Below, piece by piece: positions 1 to 8,856 of a stretch of 64,000 nucleotides of DNA (its first letter is position 1; every line of letters begins with the position of its first letter). Origin of the DNA: an uncultured Bacillota bacterium (GTDB lineage Bacteria; Bacillota; Clostridia; Lachnospirales; CAG-274); NCBI GenBank assembly GCA_958426775.1, contig CATZZP010000001.1, positions 1-64,000 on the forward strand, in the 5' to 3' direction. The position numbers were made by a program, and so were the translations under genes. The notes beneath the pieces are model-generated. The model was not told the origin of the DNA, made no database searches, and saw nothing but the letters and a program-made list of their open reading frames with translations.

Positions 1-31
1 ATAATCCCTGTGGCAAAATTAGGTTGTAGTG

Positions 32-62
32 TTACAAAAATGCTTGACCACAACATTATAAT
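32..62 (+). promoter_or_regulatory. Promoter of the MarR-type regulator gene
   Basis: A perfect TATAAT lies at 57-62, with TTACAA at 32-37 as the best -35 (19-base spacer, longer than ideal). The predicted start of transcription falls inside the palindrome at 64-77, which would allow the regulator to repress itself. Confidence 0.55.
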
Positions 63-63
63 A

Positions 64-77
64 TGTAGCGTGCTACA
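64..77. promoter_or_regulatory. Putative MarR operator, copy 1
   Basis: TGTAGCGTGCTACA is an inverted repeat with 6-base arms around GT. It lies just after the -10 element and before the ribosome site of the regulator gene. The identical 14 bases recur at 538-551 in front of the exporter genes. A looser relative, TTGTAGTGTTACAA, lies at 24-37 and may be a weak extra site. Confidence 0.7.
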
Positions 78-93
78 GATTGGGAGGTGCTTT

Positions 94-510
94 ATGGAAC
101 AACGTATAGGATATATGTTTAAGCTGATAAATGATAAGCTTAAGGTTAGTGCAGATGAGGATTTAAAAAAGCATGGCATAACCTTATCACAATCTCATGT
201 GCTTGCTTTTCTTACAAGCAGAGGCAATCAGGCTACCCAAAAGGAGATTGAGGACTTTTTAGAGGTATCTCATCCTACAGTGGTAGGGCTTGTATCACGA
301 ATGGAAAAAAAGGGATTTTTAGTTACATGGACATATAAGGCTGATAAACGTAATAAAATTGTAAGCCTGACGGACAAAGCCATTTCCGTAAGCGAGGATA
401 TGCGAAGTGTTGTTGAGGCTAAGGATAAAGCTTTGTTAAATTCCCTTACACAACAGCAAATTGAGGATTTAATAAATACCCTTAATATTATTTATAAAAA
501 TTTAGAGTAA
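94..510 (+). CDS. MarR-family transcriptional regulator
   Basis: This is a 138-residue winged-helix repressor of the MarR type. The start is the ATG at 94, placed 4 bases after GGGAGGTG; an in-frame GTG at 10 has no ribosome site and lies upstream of the promoter. The region around residues 45-100 carries the family pattern: a helix-turn-helix (QKEIEDFLEVSHPTVVGLVS) followed by a wing with the typical KADKRNKIVSLT segment. Family members usually sense small toxic or phenolic compounds and repress efflux genes. The next two genes are an ABC exporter pair, and both the regulator and the exporter are preceded by the same 14-base palindrome, so local control of efflux is the likely job. The inducing ligand cannot be told from sequence. 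Confidence 0.9.
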   Translation: MEQRIGYMFKLINDKLKVSADEDLKKHGITLSQSHVLAFLTSRGNQATQKEIEDFLEVSHPTVVGLVSRMEKKGFLVTWTYKADKRNKIVSLTDKAISVSEDMRSVVEAKDKALLNSLTQQQIEDLINTLNIIYKNLE

Positions 511-537
511 CAGAGGGTCTTAAAAAATTGTCAAAAG

Positions 538-551
538 TGTAGCGTGCTACA
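538..551. promoter_or_regulatory. Putative MarR operator, copy 2
   Basis: TGTAGCGTGCTACA is repeated exactly here, 22 bases before the exporter start codon. There is no separate convincing promoter between 511 and 538, so the operator may act on read-through transcription from the regulator gene or on a weak local promoter. Confidence 0.65.
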
Positions 552-573
552 AAAAAATAAAGGAGTGATTATT

Positions 574-2325
574 ATGGTGAAAACACTTTTAAAAAGCCTG
601 AGAGAGCATAAAAAAGCCTCATGGCTTACAGTGTTTCTTTCTGTTATAGAGGTAGTGTTTGAAATTGTAATACCTCTTTGTATGGCAGAGTTAATTGACT
701 TTGGTATTGAAGAGGGTAATATGTCTATGGTATGGAAATACGGTATTGCTCTTGTAATTTTTGCTGTACTGGAGCTAATAAGCGGTATGCTGTCGGCACA
801 TATAGGTGCAAGGGCGGCGGCAGGCTTTGGTGCAAACCTGAGAGAGGATATGTACAATAATGTGCAGACCTTTGCCTTTTCCAACATAGATAGGTTTTCC
901 ACTGCATCTATAGTAACACGTTTAACTACAGATGTTACAAATGTGCAAAATGCCTATCAAATGCTTATTCGTATGGCTATAAGAGGTCCGGTAATGCTGG
1001 CATTTTCAATGTTTGTATCCTTTAAAATAAATAAGGAAATTGCTCTTATTTTCTTGCTGATTATGCCTATACTTGCCGTTCTGCTTATAATTATAGTTTT
1101 AAAAGTAAACCCTATTATGAAAAGGGTTTTTCATACTTATGATGATTTAAATAATGTAGTACAGGAAAATGTAAGGGGTATCAGAGTTGTAAAATCCTTT
1201 AATCGTGAGGACTATGAAATAAACAAGTTTAAGTCTATCTCTCAAAGGATATTCAAGGACTTTGCCAAGGGTGAAAGATTGATTGCCTTTAACTCGCCTA
1301 TTATGCAGGCTTGTATGTATACCTGTATGATAATGATTTCGTGGATTGGTGCAAAGGCAATTATAGCAGGCGGAAATGACCCTGCTCTGGGTTTGACCAC
1401 AGGTAACCTTACTGCACTTATTACCTATGCAATACAGATTTTAACAAGCCTTATGATGCTTTCAATGGTTTTTGCCATGATAACCATTGCAAGCTCATCA
1501 GCACAGAGAATAGTTGAGGTTTTAGAGGAAAAAACTGATATTTGCAATCCGTCTAATCCTGTGTTTGAAGTTAAAAACGGCGATATTGAGTTTGAAAATG
1601 TTGAGTTTGCTTATGCCTCAAAGGCAGACAGGCGGGTTATTAAAAATGTAAATCTTACTATAAAATCAGGTCAGACAGTGGGTATTATAGGCGGTACAGG
1701 CTCGTCTAAAACCTCGCTTGTACAGCTTATACCTCGCCTTTATGATGTAACAGGCGGTTGCTTAAAGCTGGGCGGGGTTGATGTAAGGGACTATGACCTT
1801 GATACCCTCAGAAACTCCGTTGCTATGGTATTGCAAAAAAATGAGCTTTTTTCAGGTACTGTTGCGGAAAATCTCCGTTGGGGCAATGAAAATGCTACTT
1901 TGGAGGAAATCAAGGAGGTTTGTCGTTTAGCACAGGCAGATGAATTTATCAGTGCCATGCCTAAAGGGTACGATACCCATATTGAGCAGGGCGGTACAAA
2001 TGTATCAGGAGGACAGAAGCAACGTCTTTGTATAGCAAGAGCCTTGCTGAAAAAGCCTAAGGTTCTGATTTTAGACGACTCCACAAGTGCTGTTGATACC
2101 CGTACAGATGCACTTATACAAAAAGCTTTCAGGGAATATATCCCAACTACAACTAAAATTATAATTGCACAGCGTATCAGTTCTATACAAAATGCCGATC
2201 TTATTCTGGTTATGGATAAGGGTGAAATTGCGGCAATGGGTCAGCATAATGATTTAATGGAAAATTGTAAAATTTACAGAGAGGTTTACAATTCTCAACA
2301 GAAGGGAGATGAGGAAAATGACTGA
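574..2325 (+). CDS. ABC exporter half-transporter, subunit with degenerate ATPase site
   Basis: This is a 583-residue fused membrane domain plus ATPase. The ATG at 574 follows AAGGAGTG with good spacing. Six membrane segments lie in roughly the first 320 residues. In the ATPase the Walker A loop reads GGTGSSKT, with serine in place of the usual glycine before lysine. The signature is the normal VSGGQ, but the Walker B end reads LILDDST, with aspartate where the catalytic glutamate normally sits. This pattern is typical of one half of heterodimeric exporters such as TM287/288, LmrCD and BmrCD, where one ATP site is weak. The next gene overlaps it and carries the canonical catalytic set. Together they probably export drugs or lipids across the cytoplasmic membrane under the MarR regulator. 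Confidence 0.9.
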   Translation: MVKTLLKSLREHKKASWLTVFLSVIEVVFEIVIPLCMAELIDFGIEEGNMSMVWKYGIALVIFAVLELISGMLSAHIGARAAAGFGANLREDMYNNVQTFAFSNIDRFSTASIVTRLTTDVTNVQNAYQMLIRMAIRGPVMLAFSMFVSFKINKEIALIFLLIMPILAVLLIIIVLKVNPIMKRVFHTYDDLNNVVQENVRGIRVVKSFNREDYEINKFKSISQRIFKDFAKGERLIAFNSPIMQACMYTCMIMISWIGAKAIIAGGNDPALGLTTGNLTALITYAIQILTSLMMLSMVFAMITIASSSAQRIVEVLEEKTDICNPSNPVFEVKNGDIEFENVEFAYASKADRRVIKNVNLTIKSGQTVGIIGGTGSSKTSLVQLIPRLYDVTGGCLKLGGVDVRDYDLDTLRNSVAMVLQKNELFSGTVAENLRWGNENATLEEIKEVCRLAQADEFISAMPKGYDTHIEQGGTNVSGGQKQRLCIARALLKKPKVLILDDSTSAVDTRTDALIQKAFREYIPTTTKIIIAQRISSIQNADLILVMDKGEIAAMGQHNDLMENCKIYREVYNSQQKGDEEND

Positions 2326-4207
2326 GAAAGAAAAATTCAGTACCGCAACCGTAAAAAGGCTTTTGGGCTATATGAGTGTTTATAAAAAGTCCCTTATTGC
2401 AGTTATAATCTGCATATTTTTAAGTGCAGTAGCAGGTGCGGCATCCTCAATGTTTTTGCAAAGCCTGATAGATGATTATATTACACCTATGCTGGCTATG
2501 GATGAGCCTGTGTTTGATGAGCTCGCAAAGGCATTAATTACCCTTGGTATTATATACTTTATAGGTGCTTTGTCAAACTGGATATATAATGTGAGAATGG
2601 TAACTATTGCACAGGGTACTATCAAGGGAATACGTGACGAAATGTTTACAAAAATGCAAAGCTTGCCTATAGGCTACTTTGATTCACATACTCACGGCGA
2701 TACCATGAGCCTCTACACAAATGATACCGATACTCTGAGGCAAATGATTGCACAGTCAATGGCACAGCTTATATCATCGGTATTTACAATTGTTGCTGTT
2801 TTTGTATGTATGCTTTATCTAAGCCTTTGGCTTACTATTGTGGTTTGCATAGCACTTTTTCTTATTTTACGGATTGCAAGGCTGGTAGGCGGCAGAAGTG
2901 CAGGCTACTTTGCGGCTCAGCAAACATCCCTTGCGGAATTGGACGCTTATGTAGAGGAAATGATAAACGGACAAAAGGTTATTAAGGTCTTTTGTCATGA
3001 AAACAAATCAAAAGAAGGAATGGGAGAGCGTAATAAGGCATGGGAGCTTAATTCGGCTAAGGCAAACGGCTATGCTAACTCAATGATGCCTATAATGAAT
3101 GCTCTGGGCTATATTCAGTATGTAATTATTGCGGTGTTGGGTGCATATATGGCAATTTACGGTGTAACTAATGTAGGGCTTACAGGCATAAATACGGTAA
3201 CCCTGGGAGCGATTGCATCCTTTTTAACCCTGTCACGTAGTTTTACAAACAATGTTTCTCAAATATCAAACCAGTTTAACTCAATTATAACTGCTTTAGC
3301 AGGTGCAGAGCGTATATTTAATTTTATGGATCAGGTGCCTGAGGTTGATGAGGGCTATGTGACCCTTGTAAACGCAAAGGAGGAAAAGAGTCAGCTTGTT
3401 GAATGTAAGGAGCGTACGGGACTCTGGGCATGGAAGCACCCTCACCACGACGGCACTTTGACCTATGCTAAGCTGCAGGGGCATATTGTCCTTGACCATG
3501 TGGACTTTGGCTATGAAGAAGGTAAGGAGGTTCTGCACGATATTACCCTTTATGCAGAGCCGGGACAAAAGGTAGCCTTTGTAGGGGCAACGGGAGCAGG
3601 CAAGACTACCATAACAAACCTTATTAACAGATTTTACGATATAGCAGACGGTAAAATTCGCTATGACGGCATTAATATAAATAAAATAAAAAAGGCTGAC
3701 CTGCGAAAATCCCTGGGCATAGTTTTACAGGACGTAAACCTTTTTACAGGTACCGTAATGGAAAATTTGCGTTACGGCAATCCCGACGCAACCGATGAGG
3801 ATTGTATTAAGGCGGCAAAGCTTGCCAATGCAGACAGCTTTATACAAAGACTGCCACAGGGCTATAATACAGTTCTGAAGGGTGACGGAAGCGGTTTATC
3901 CCAGGGACAAAGACAGCTGCTTTCCATAGCTCGTGCAGCTGTAGCCGACCCGCCTGTTATGATTTTGGATGAGGCGACCTCATCTATAGATACAAGAACA
4001 GAGGCACTTGTACAGGAGGGTATGGACAGACTTATGAAGGGCAGAACCGTATTTGTAATTGCCCATAGATTATCTACGGTAAAAAACTCCGATGTAATTA
4101 TGGTTCTTGATAAGGGCAGAATTATTGAAAGAGGTAACCATGAGGAATTGATAGCTAAAAAAGGCACATATTATCAGCTTTACACAGGTGCCTTTGAGCT
4201 TGAATAA
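2318..4207 (+). CDS. ABC exporter half-transporter, catalytic partner
   Basis: This 629-residue fused membrane-ATPase protein overlaps the previous gene by 8 bases. The ATG at 2318 is preferred over the ATG at 2309 because GAAGGGAG lies 9 bases before it and abuts the other. The ATPase half has canonical Walker A (GATGAGKTT) and Walker B (MILDEATSS), with the catalytic glutamate present. Its signature reads LSQGQ, the form usually found on the catalytic half of heterodimers. A roughly 30-residue insertion rich in Trp and His (around residues 370-400) precedes the ATPase core. Translational overlap, complementary active sites and the shared regulator support a two-protein exporter. The substrate is unknown. 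Confidence 0.9.
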   Translation: MTEKEKFSTATVKRLLGYMSVYKKSLIAVIICIFLSAVAGAASSMFLQSLIDDYITPMLAMDEPVFDELAKALITLGIIYFIGALSNWIYNVRMVTIAQGTIKGIRDEMFTKMQSLPIGYFDSHTHGDTMSLYTNDTDTLRQMIAQSMAQLISSVFTIVAVFVCMLYLSLWLTIVVCIALFLILRIARLVGGRSAGYFAAQQTSLAELDAYVEEMINGQKVIKVFCHENKSKEGMGERNKAWELNSAKANGYANSMMPIMNALGYIQYVIIAVLGAYMAIYGVTNVGLTGINTVTLGAIASFLTLSRSFTNNVSQISNQFNSIITALAGAERIFNFMDQVPEVDEGYVTLVNAKEEKSQLVECKERTGLWAWKHPHHDGTLTYAKLQGHIVLDHVDFGYEEGKEVLHDITLYAEPGQKVAFVGATGAGKTTITNLINRFYDIADGKIRYDGININKIKKADLRKSLGIVLQDVNLFTGTVMENLRYGNPDATDEDCIKAAKLANADSFIQRLPQGYNTVLKGDGSGLSQGQRQLLSIARAAVADPPVMILDEATSSIDTRTEALVQEGMDRLMKGRTVFVIAHRLSTVKNSDVIMVLDKGRIIERGNHEELIAKKGTYYQLYTGAFELE

Positions 4208-4214
4208 AGCAATT

Positions 4215-4244
4215 AAGGTGGGAATAAAAAATCCCACCTTTTTT
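4215..4244 (+). terminator. Terminator after the exporter operon
   Basis: A perfect 9-bp stem (AAGGTGGGA with TCCCACCTT) and an 8-base loop are followed by four T residues, 8 bases after the stop codon. Confidence 0.85.
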
Positions 4245-4266
4245 ATATGAATAATGTAAAAAGTTT

Positions 4267-4295
4267 TTGCCTTATGACGAAAGATGTGATATAAT
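4267..4295 (+). promoter_or_regulatory. Promoter of the miaB-ylbF-mutS-mutL block
   Basis: TTGCCT at 4267-4272 and TATAAT at 4290-4295 have an ideal 17-base spacer. The 110-base leader to miaB contains a small hairpin (GGAAAC at 4331 with GTTTCC near 4347) but no recognised riboswitch. Confidence 0.75.
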
Positions 4296-4404
4296 TAATT
4301 CGTATGCTCATAAAGCATAATGTATGTATACGGAAACGGAAAATCTGTTTCCTTTTGGGGCTATCCCACAGATTAAAGCAAGGTTCGTTTACGGAGGAAT
4401 TATT

Positions 4405-5829
4405 TTGGAAAGAATAACTACCGTGCCGTGTAAGGATGAATTGGCACAGGCACAAAAATATATTGAGCTTTTAAAGCAGGATAATCAGCAGTTTGAGCTT
4501 AAAGAGGGCAGAAAACGCAAAATGTGCATTACAACCTTCGGCTGTCAGATGAATGCTCATGACTCTGAAAAGCTCCTGGGTATGCTTACACAGATGGGCT
4601 ATGAGGAGGCTAAGGAGGAGGCAGAGGCTGACTTTATTATATACAACACCTGCTGTGTAAGAGAAAATGCGGAAAATAAGGTCTATGGCAATTTAGGCTA
4701 CCTTAAGCATAAAAAGGAGCAGAACCCTCATATGAGGATTGCTCTTTGCGGTTGTATGATGCAGCAGCCTACAGTACTTGAAACCATACGCAAAAAATAT
4801 CGTCATGTAGATATTGTTTTCGGCACATATAATCTGTATAAGCTGCCTGAGCTTATGTACAGAAATCTGGAAAGCAAAAGTCCTATCTTTGACATTTGGG
4901 AAAAACATGGGGAAATTGTTGAGGATATTCCCTCAATAAGAAAATATAAGTTCAAGGCAAGCGTAAATATTATGTTTGGCTGCAATAATTTCTGCTCCTA
5001 CTGTATTGTGCCTTATGTAAGAGGCAGGGAACGCAGCAGAACACCTGAGGATATTTTAAAGGAAATCAAGGCACTTGCCAATGACGGCGTTAAGGAGGTT
5101 ACCCTCTTAGGTCAGAATGTAAACAGCTACGGTAAGGGGCTTGAAAAGGAAATTACCTTTGCCCGGCTTTTAAGGCTTGTAAATCAGGTGGAGGGTATAG
5201 AGCGTATCAGGTTTATGACAAGCCACCCAAAGGACTTGTCGGACGAGCTTATTAAGGCTATGGCAGAGTGTGAAAAGGTTTGCAGACATATTCACTTACC
5301 TGTACAGGCAGGTAATAACGAAATTTTAAGCAAGATGAACAGACACTACACCAAGGAGCGTTACCTTGAAATAGTTGATAATATAAGAAGGGCTATGCCT
5401 GACTGTGCTGTTACAACAGATATTATGGTAGGCTTCCCCGGTGAGGGAGATAAGGAAATCGCAGATACGGTTGATGTAATCAAAAAAGCAAGGTTTTCAG
5501 GTGCATTTACCTTTATTTACTCAAAAAGGACAGGCACACCTGCCGCCGTTATGGAAAATCAGGTCAGCGAGGAGGAGGCAAAGGTCAGCTTTAACAAGGT
5601 TCTTGACGCCTTAAATCCTATTATATATGAGATAAATACTCAAAAGGTAGGCAAGAGCTTTACTGTCCTTGCCGAGGATATAAGCTCCTCTGACGAAAGC
5701 TTTATTACAGGCAGAACAGATGATAACTCCCTTGTACATTTCAAGGGCGATAAAAGCCTTATAGGCACAATGGTTAATGTAAAAATAACTGATTGCAAAA
5801 CATTCTATTTAATCGGAGAAAGGATATAA
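4405..5829 (+). CDS. miaB: tRNA-2-methylthio-N6-isopentenyladenosine synthase MiaB
   Basis: MiaB is a radical-SAM enzyme that adds a methylthio group to isopentenyl-A37 of tRNAs reading UNN codons. I place the start at the TTG at 4405 (474 residues), because GGAGG lies 7 bases before it; the open frame runs further up to 4324 without a ribosome site. Three cysteines of the N-terminal cluster domain are near residues 47, 83 and 117, and the radical-SAM motif CNNFCSYC spans residues 193-200. A TRAM RNA-binding domain forms the C-terminus. The order miaB, ylbF-family gene, mutS, mutL matches Bacillus subtilis ymcB-ymcA-(cotE)-mutS-mutL, which strengthens the call. Confidence 0.95.
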   Translation: MERITTVPCKDELAQAQKYIELLKQDNQQFELKEGRKRKMCITTFGCQMNAHDSEKLLGMLTQMGYEEAKEEAEADFIIYNTCCVRENAENKVYGNLGYLKHKKEQNPHMRIALCGCMMQQPTVLETIRKKYRHVDIVFGTYNLYKLPELMYRNLESKSPIFDIWEKHGEIVEDIPSIRKYKFKASVNIMFGCNNFCSYCIVPYVRGRERSRTPEDILKEIKALANDGVKEVTLLGQNVNSYGKGLEKEITFARLLRLVNQVEGIERIRFMTSHPKDLSDELIKAMAECEKVCRHIHLPVQAGNNEILSKMNRHYTKERYLEIVDNIRRAMPDCAVTTDIMVGFPGEGDKEIADTVDVIKKARFSGAFTFIYSKRTGTPAAVMENQVSEEEAKVSFNKVLDALNPIIYEINTQKVGKSFTVLAEDISSSDESFITGRTDDNSLVHFKGDKSLIGTMVNVKITDCKTFYLIGERI

Positions 5830-5833
5830 AAAA

Positions 5834-6217
5834 ATGACAGTTTATGAATTAGCAAGAGAATTAGGTACAAAAATGCTTGAAAGTGACCAGGGCAAGAAAA
5901 TGGCTGATGCAAGGTATATCTTTGACGGTGACAAGGAGGCACAAAGTCAGCTCTTTAACTACTCAAACTACAAGGCGGCTATTCAGGAGAAGTACAACAA
6001 CGGTACTATTAACGAGGAGGAGCTTGCAAATGAAAGCGTTAAGCTTGGTGAGATGATGGAGGAGCTTAAAAAGAACCCTGTTATTATGGATATGCTTGAC
6101 GCTGAAACAGAGTTCAGTATGATGGTAAACCAGGTTATGAATATTTTAAACGCAACTATTTCAGGCAACGAGGGTGGCTGCAGCGGCAGCTGTTCAAGCT
6201 GCAGCGGCTGTCACTGA
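5834..6217 (+). CDS. YlbF/YmcA (Ric complex) family protein with a cysteine tail
   Basis: This 127-residue helical protein belongs to the YlbF/YmcA family. In B. subtilis these proteins form, with YaaT, a complex that binds iron-sulfur clusters and affects RNase Y and developmental phosphorelay. The body (residues 1-108) is charged and helical. The last 12 residues, CSGSCSSCSGCH, place cysteines at 116, 120, 123 and 126, suitable for holding a metal or Fe-S cluster. It begins 5 bases after miaB, the position held by ymcA (ricA) in Bacillus. I leave the gene symbol blank, because the RicA/RicF split is hard to make by eye. Confidence 0.8.
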   Translation: MTVYELARELGTKMLESDQGKKMADARYIFDGDKEAQSQLFNYSNYKAAIQEKYNNGTINEEELANESVKLGEMMEELKKNPVIMDMLDAETEFSMMVNQVMNILNATISGNEGGCSGSCSSCSGCH

Positions 6218-6239
6218 TTAAAAAAGGAGCATTGTCAAT

Positions 6240-8843
6240 ATGGTTAAGGTTACTCCTATGATGGAGCAGTATTTACAGATAAAGGAAAAATATAAATATT
6301 GTCTGCTTTTTTACAGATTAGGTGATTTTTACGAGCTGTTTTTTGAGGATGCCATTATTGCCTCAAAGGAGCTTGAAATAACCCTTACGGGCAAGGATTG
6401 CGGTATGGCTGAAAGAGCACCTATGTGCGGTGTACCCTTTCACAGTGCAAACGGATATATTGCCAAGCTTATTGACAAGGGCTACAAGGTTGCAATTTGT
6501 GAGCAGGTTGAGGACCCAAAGGCTTCCAAGGGCATTGTAAAGAGGGAGGTAATAAGGGTAATTACACCGGGTACGGTCCTTGATGCCAATGTTCTTGACG
6601 AGGGTAAAAACAACTATATTATGTGCCTTTATGAAAATAATAAGGGCTACGGTACAGCAACCTGCGACGTGTCTACAGGCGAATTTTTAACTACATGCTT
6701 TAATGCAAACGAGGAAAATAAGGTGATAGATGAAATTGCCCGCTTTAATCCCTCGGAGGTGGTTGCGGTAAAGGATTTTTCCCTGGGGGACAAGCTTCAG
6801 AGCGTTTTTGAGCTTAAAATAAGTGATGTGCCTGAAAAATACTTTGATTGTGCTACGGCGGATATGTGCCTTTGCAATCACTTTAAGGTACTTAATTTAG
6901 GCGGCTTCGGCATAGACAGAGAGCCTCATTGTATAAGTGCAAGCGGTGCTTTAATGCAGTACCTTATTGATACACAAAAAAGCGGACTTAATCATATATC
7001 AAGCTTAAAAAAATATTCCTCAAATAAATATATGGTGCTGGATATAAGCTCAAGACGTAACTTAGAGCTTACCTCCACCATAAGGGATAAAAGCAAAAAA
7101 GGCTCTCTCCTATGGGTGCTTGATAAAACTCAGACAGCTATGGGTGCAAGGCTTTTGCGTAGCTGGCTTGAACAGCCTCTTATAGAGCTTGAGGAGATTA
7201 AAAAAAGGCTTAATGCAGTTGACTCCCTTAAAAGCAAGGTTTTTGATAGGGCAGACTTAAGAGAGCTTTTAAATACTGTCTACGATATTGAAAGACTTAT
7301 GGGCAGGGTAGTTTTAGGCACAGCCAATGCAAGGGACTTGGTTGCCCTTAAGGCGTCCTTTGAAAATATCCCCTTTATTAAAAGAAATTTGAGTAATTTC
7401 GGTGATGAATATACAAATGAGCTGTCCCATAATATGGACACCTTAGAGGACTTATATCAGCTCATTTTAAATAATATAGCAGACGAGCCTCCCTTTAGTG
7501 TAAGAGAGGGTGGCTTAATCAAGGACGGAGCTGATGAGGAAATAGATAAGCTCCGTATGGCTAAGGAAAAAGGCTCAACCTGGCTTATGGAGCTTGAGGC
7601 TAAGGAAAAGGAGCTTACAGGCATTAAAAAGCTCAGGATAAAGTATAACAAGGTGTTCGGCTACTATATTGAGGTTACAAACGGTAACCTTGACCTGGTG
7701 CCTGACCGCTATATAAGAAAGCAGACCCTTGTAAACTGTGAAAGATATATAACCCCTGAACTTAAGGAAATTGAGGATACTATAGTTAATGCAGAGGAAA
7801 AGCTTTCTGATTTGGAGTACGAGCTTTTCTCCAATGTAAGAAAAACCATAGCCGATAATATTGAAAGAATACAGCAGACAGCTCTTGCAGTTGCTGTATG
7901 TGACGTGCTTCAATCCTTGGCAGAGGTGGCTGAGAAAAATAATTATGTAAAGCCTGTTGTTGACAACAGCGGAGAAATTGATATAAAAGACGGCAGACAC
8001 CCCGTAGTTGAACAGGTTATGAGGGAGGAAAGCTTTATACCCAACGATGTTGTCCTTGATGAGGGGGAAAACAGGCTTGCTATTATTACAGGTCCTAATA
8101 TGGCTGGTAAGTCAACCTATATGAGGCAGACAGCCCTCCTTGTGCTTATGGCACAGATAGGCTCCTTTGTACCTGCAAGCAATGCTCGCATAGGTATAAC
8201 CGACAGAATATTTACAAGAGTAGGTGCCTCCGATGATTTGGCGACAGGTCAGTCTACCTTTATGGTGGAAATGGTGGAGGTTGCCAACATACTTAACAAT
8301 GCAACCAAAAACAGTCTGCTTATCTTAGATGAAATAGGCAGAGGCACATCAACTTTTGACGGACTTAGCATAGCTTGGGCTGTGCTTGAATACATAGCTG
8401 TAAAAGTAGGGGCAAGAACCCTTTTTGCAACCCACTATCATGAGCTTACAGAGCTTGAGGGAAAGGTTGAGGGTGTTAAAAACTACTGTGTCAGTGTAAA
8501 GGAGCAGGGGAAAAAGGTTATCTTTTTACGCAAGATTGTTAAGGGCGGAACAGACAGAAGCTACGGTGTACACGTTGCAAGGCTTGCAGGTGTTCCGGAC
8601 TGTGTAACGGAGCGTGCAGATGAAATACTTAACCTCCTTAGTGAAAGCAATATGTCAGGCAAGAATGTTACTGCCGTAAACAGTAAGGAGGACTTTGAAT
8701 ATACCCGTAAGCCGAATGATAAAAGCGGACTTATTTTCAATGAAATAACCGAGGAGCTTACAGGGCTTGATGTAAATGCTATGTCGCCTTTAGATGCCCT
8801 TAAAAAGCTCTATGAATTAAAGGAAAAGCTTGCAAAGCTTTAA
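6240..8843 (+). CDS. mutS: DNA mismatch repair protein MutS
   Basis: MutS recognises base mismatches and small loops and starts mismatch repair with MutL. The 867-residue length is normal for MutS1. The N-terminal mismatch-binding domain begins TPMMEQYLQIKEKY and continues with the FYRLGDFYELFF segment carrying the Phe-x-Glu wedge. The C-terminal ATPase has Walker A (GPNMAGKST), the downstream DDLATGQSTFMVEM loop and Walker B (LLILDEIGRGTSTFDG). An AAAAAGGAGC ribosome site precedes the ATG. It is co-directional with miaB and mutL, with short gaps, so all are probably on one transcript. Confidence 0.97.
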   Translation: MVKVTPMMEQYLQIKEKYKYCLLFYRLGDFYELFFEDAIIASKELEITLTGKDCGMAERAPMCGVPFHSANGYIAKLIDKGYKVAICEQVEDPKASKGIVKREVIRVITPGTVLDANVLDEGKNNYIMCLYENNKGYGTATCDVSTGEFLTTCFNANEENKVIDEIARFNPSEVVAVKDFSLGDKLQSVFELKISDVPEKYFDCATADMCLCNHFKVLNLGGFGIDREPHCISASGALMQYLIDTQKSGLNHISSLKKYSSNKYMVLDISSRRNLELTSTIRDKSKKGSLLWVLDKTQTAMGARLLRSWLEQPLIELEEIKKRLNAVDSLKSKVFDRADLRELLNTVYDIERLMGRVVLGTANARDLVALKASFENIPFIKRNLSNFGDEYTNELSHNMDTLEDLYQLILNNIADEPPFSVREGGLIKDGADEEIDKLRMAKEKGSTWLMELEAKEKELTGIKKLRIKYNKVFGYYIEVTNGNLDLVPDRYIRKQTLVNCERYITPELKEIEDTIVNAEEKLSDLEYELFSNVRKTIADNIERIQQTALAVAVCDVLQSLAEVAEKNNYVKPVVDNSGEIDIKDGRHPVVEQVMREESFIPNDVVLDEGENRLAIITGPNMAGKSTYMRQTALLVLMAQIGSFVPASNARIGITDRIFTRVGASDDLATGQSTFMVEMVEVANILNNATKNSLLILDEIGRGTSTFDGLSIAWAVLEYIAVKVGARTLFATHYHELTELEGKVEGVKNYCVSVKEQGKKVIFLRKIVKGGTDRSYGVHVARLAGVPDCVTERADEILNLLSESNMSGKNVTAVNSKEDFEYTRKPNDKSGLIFNEITEELTGLDVNAMSPLDALKKLYELKEKLAKL

Positions 8844-8856
8844 TTGAGGTGTAATT

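Noticed and set aside
10..93. GTG start at position 10 for the MarR gene
   Set aside because: It lies upstream of the likely promoter and operator and has no ribosome site.
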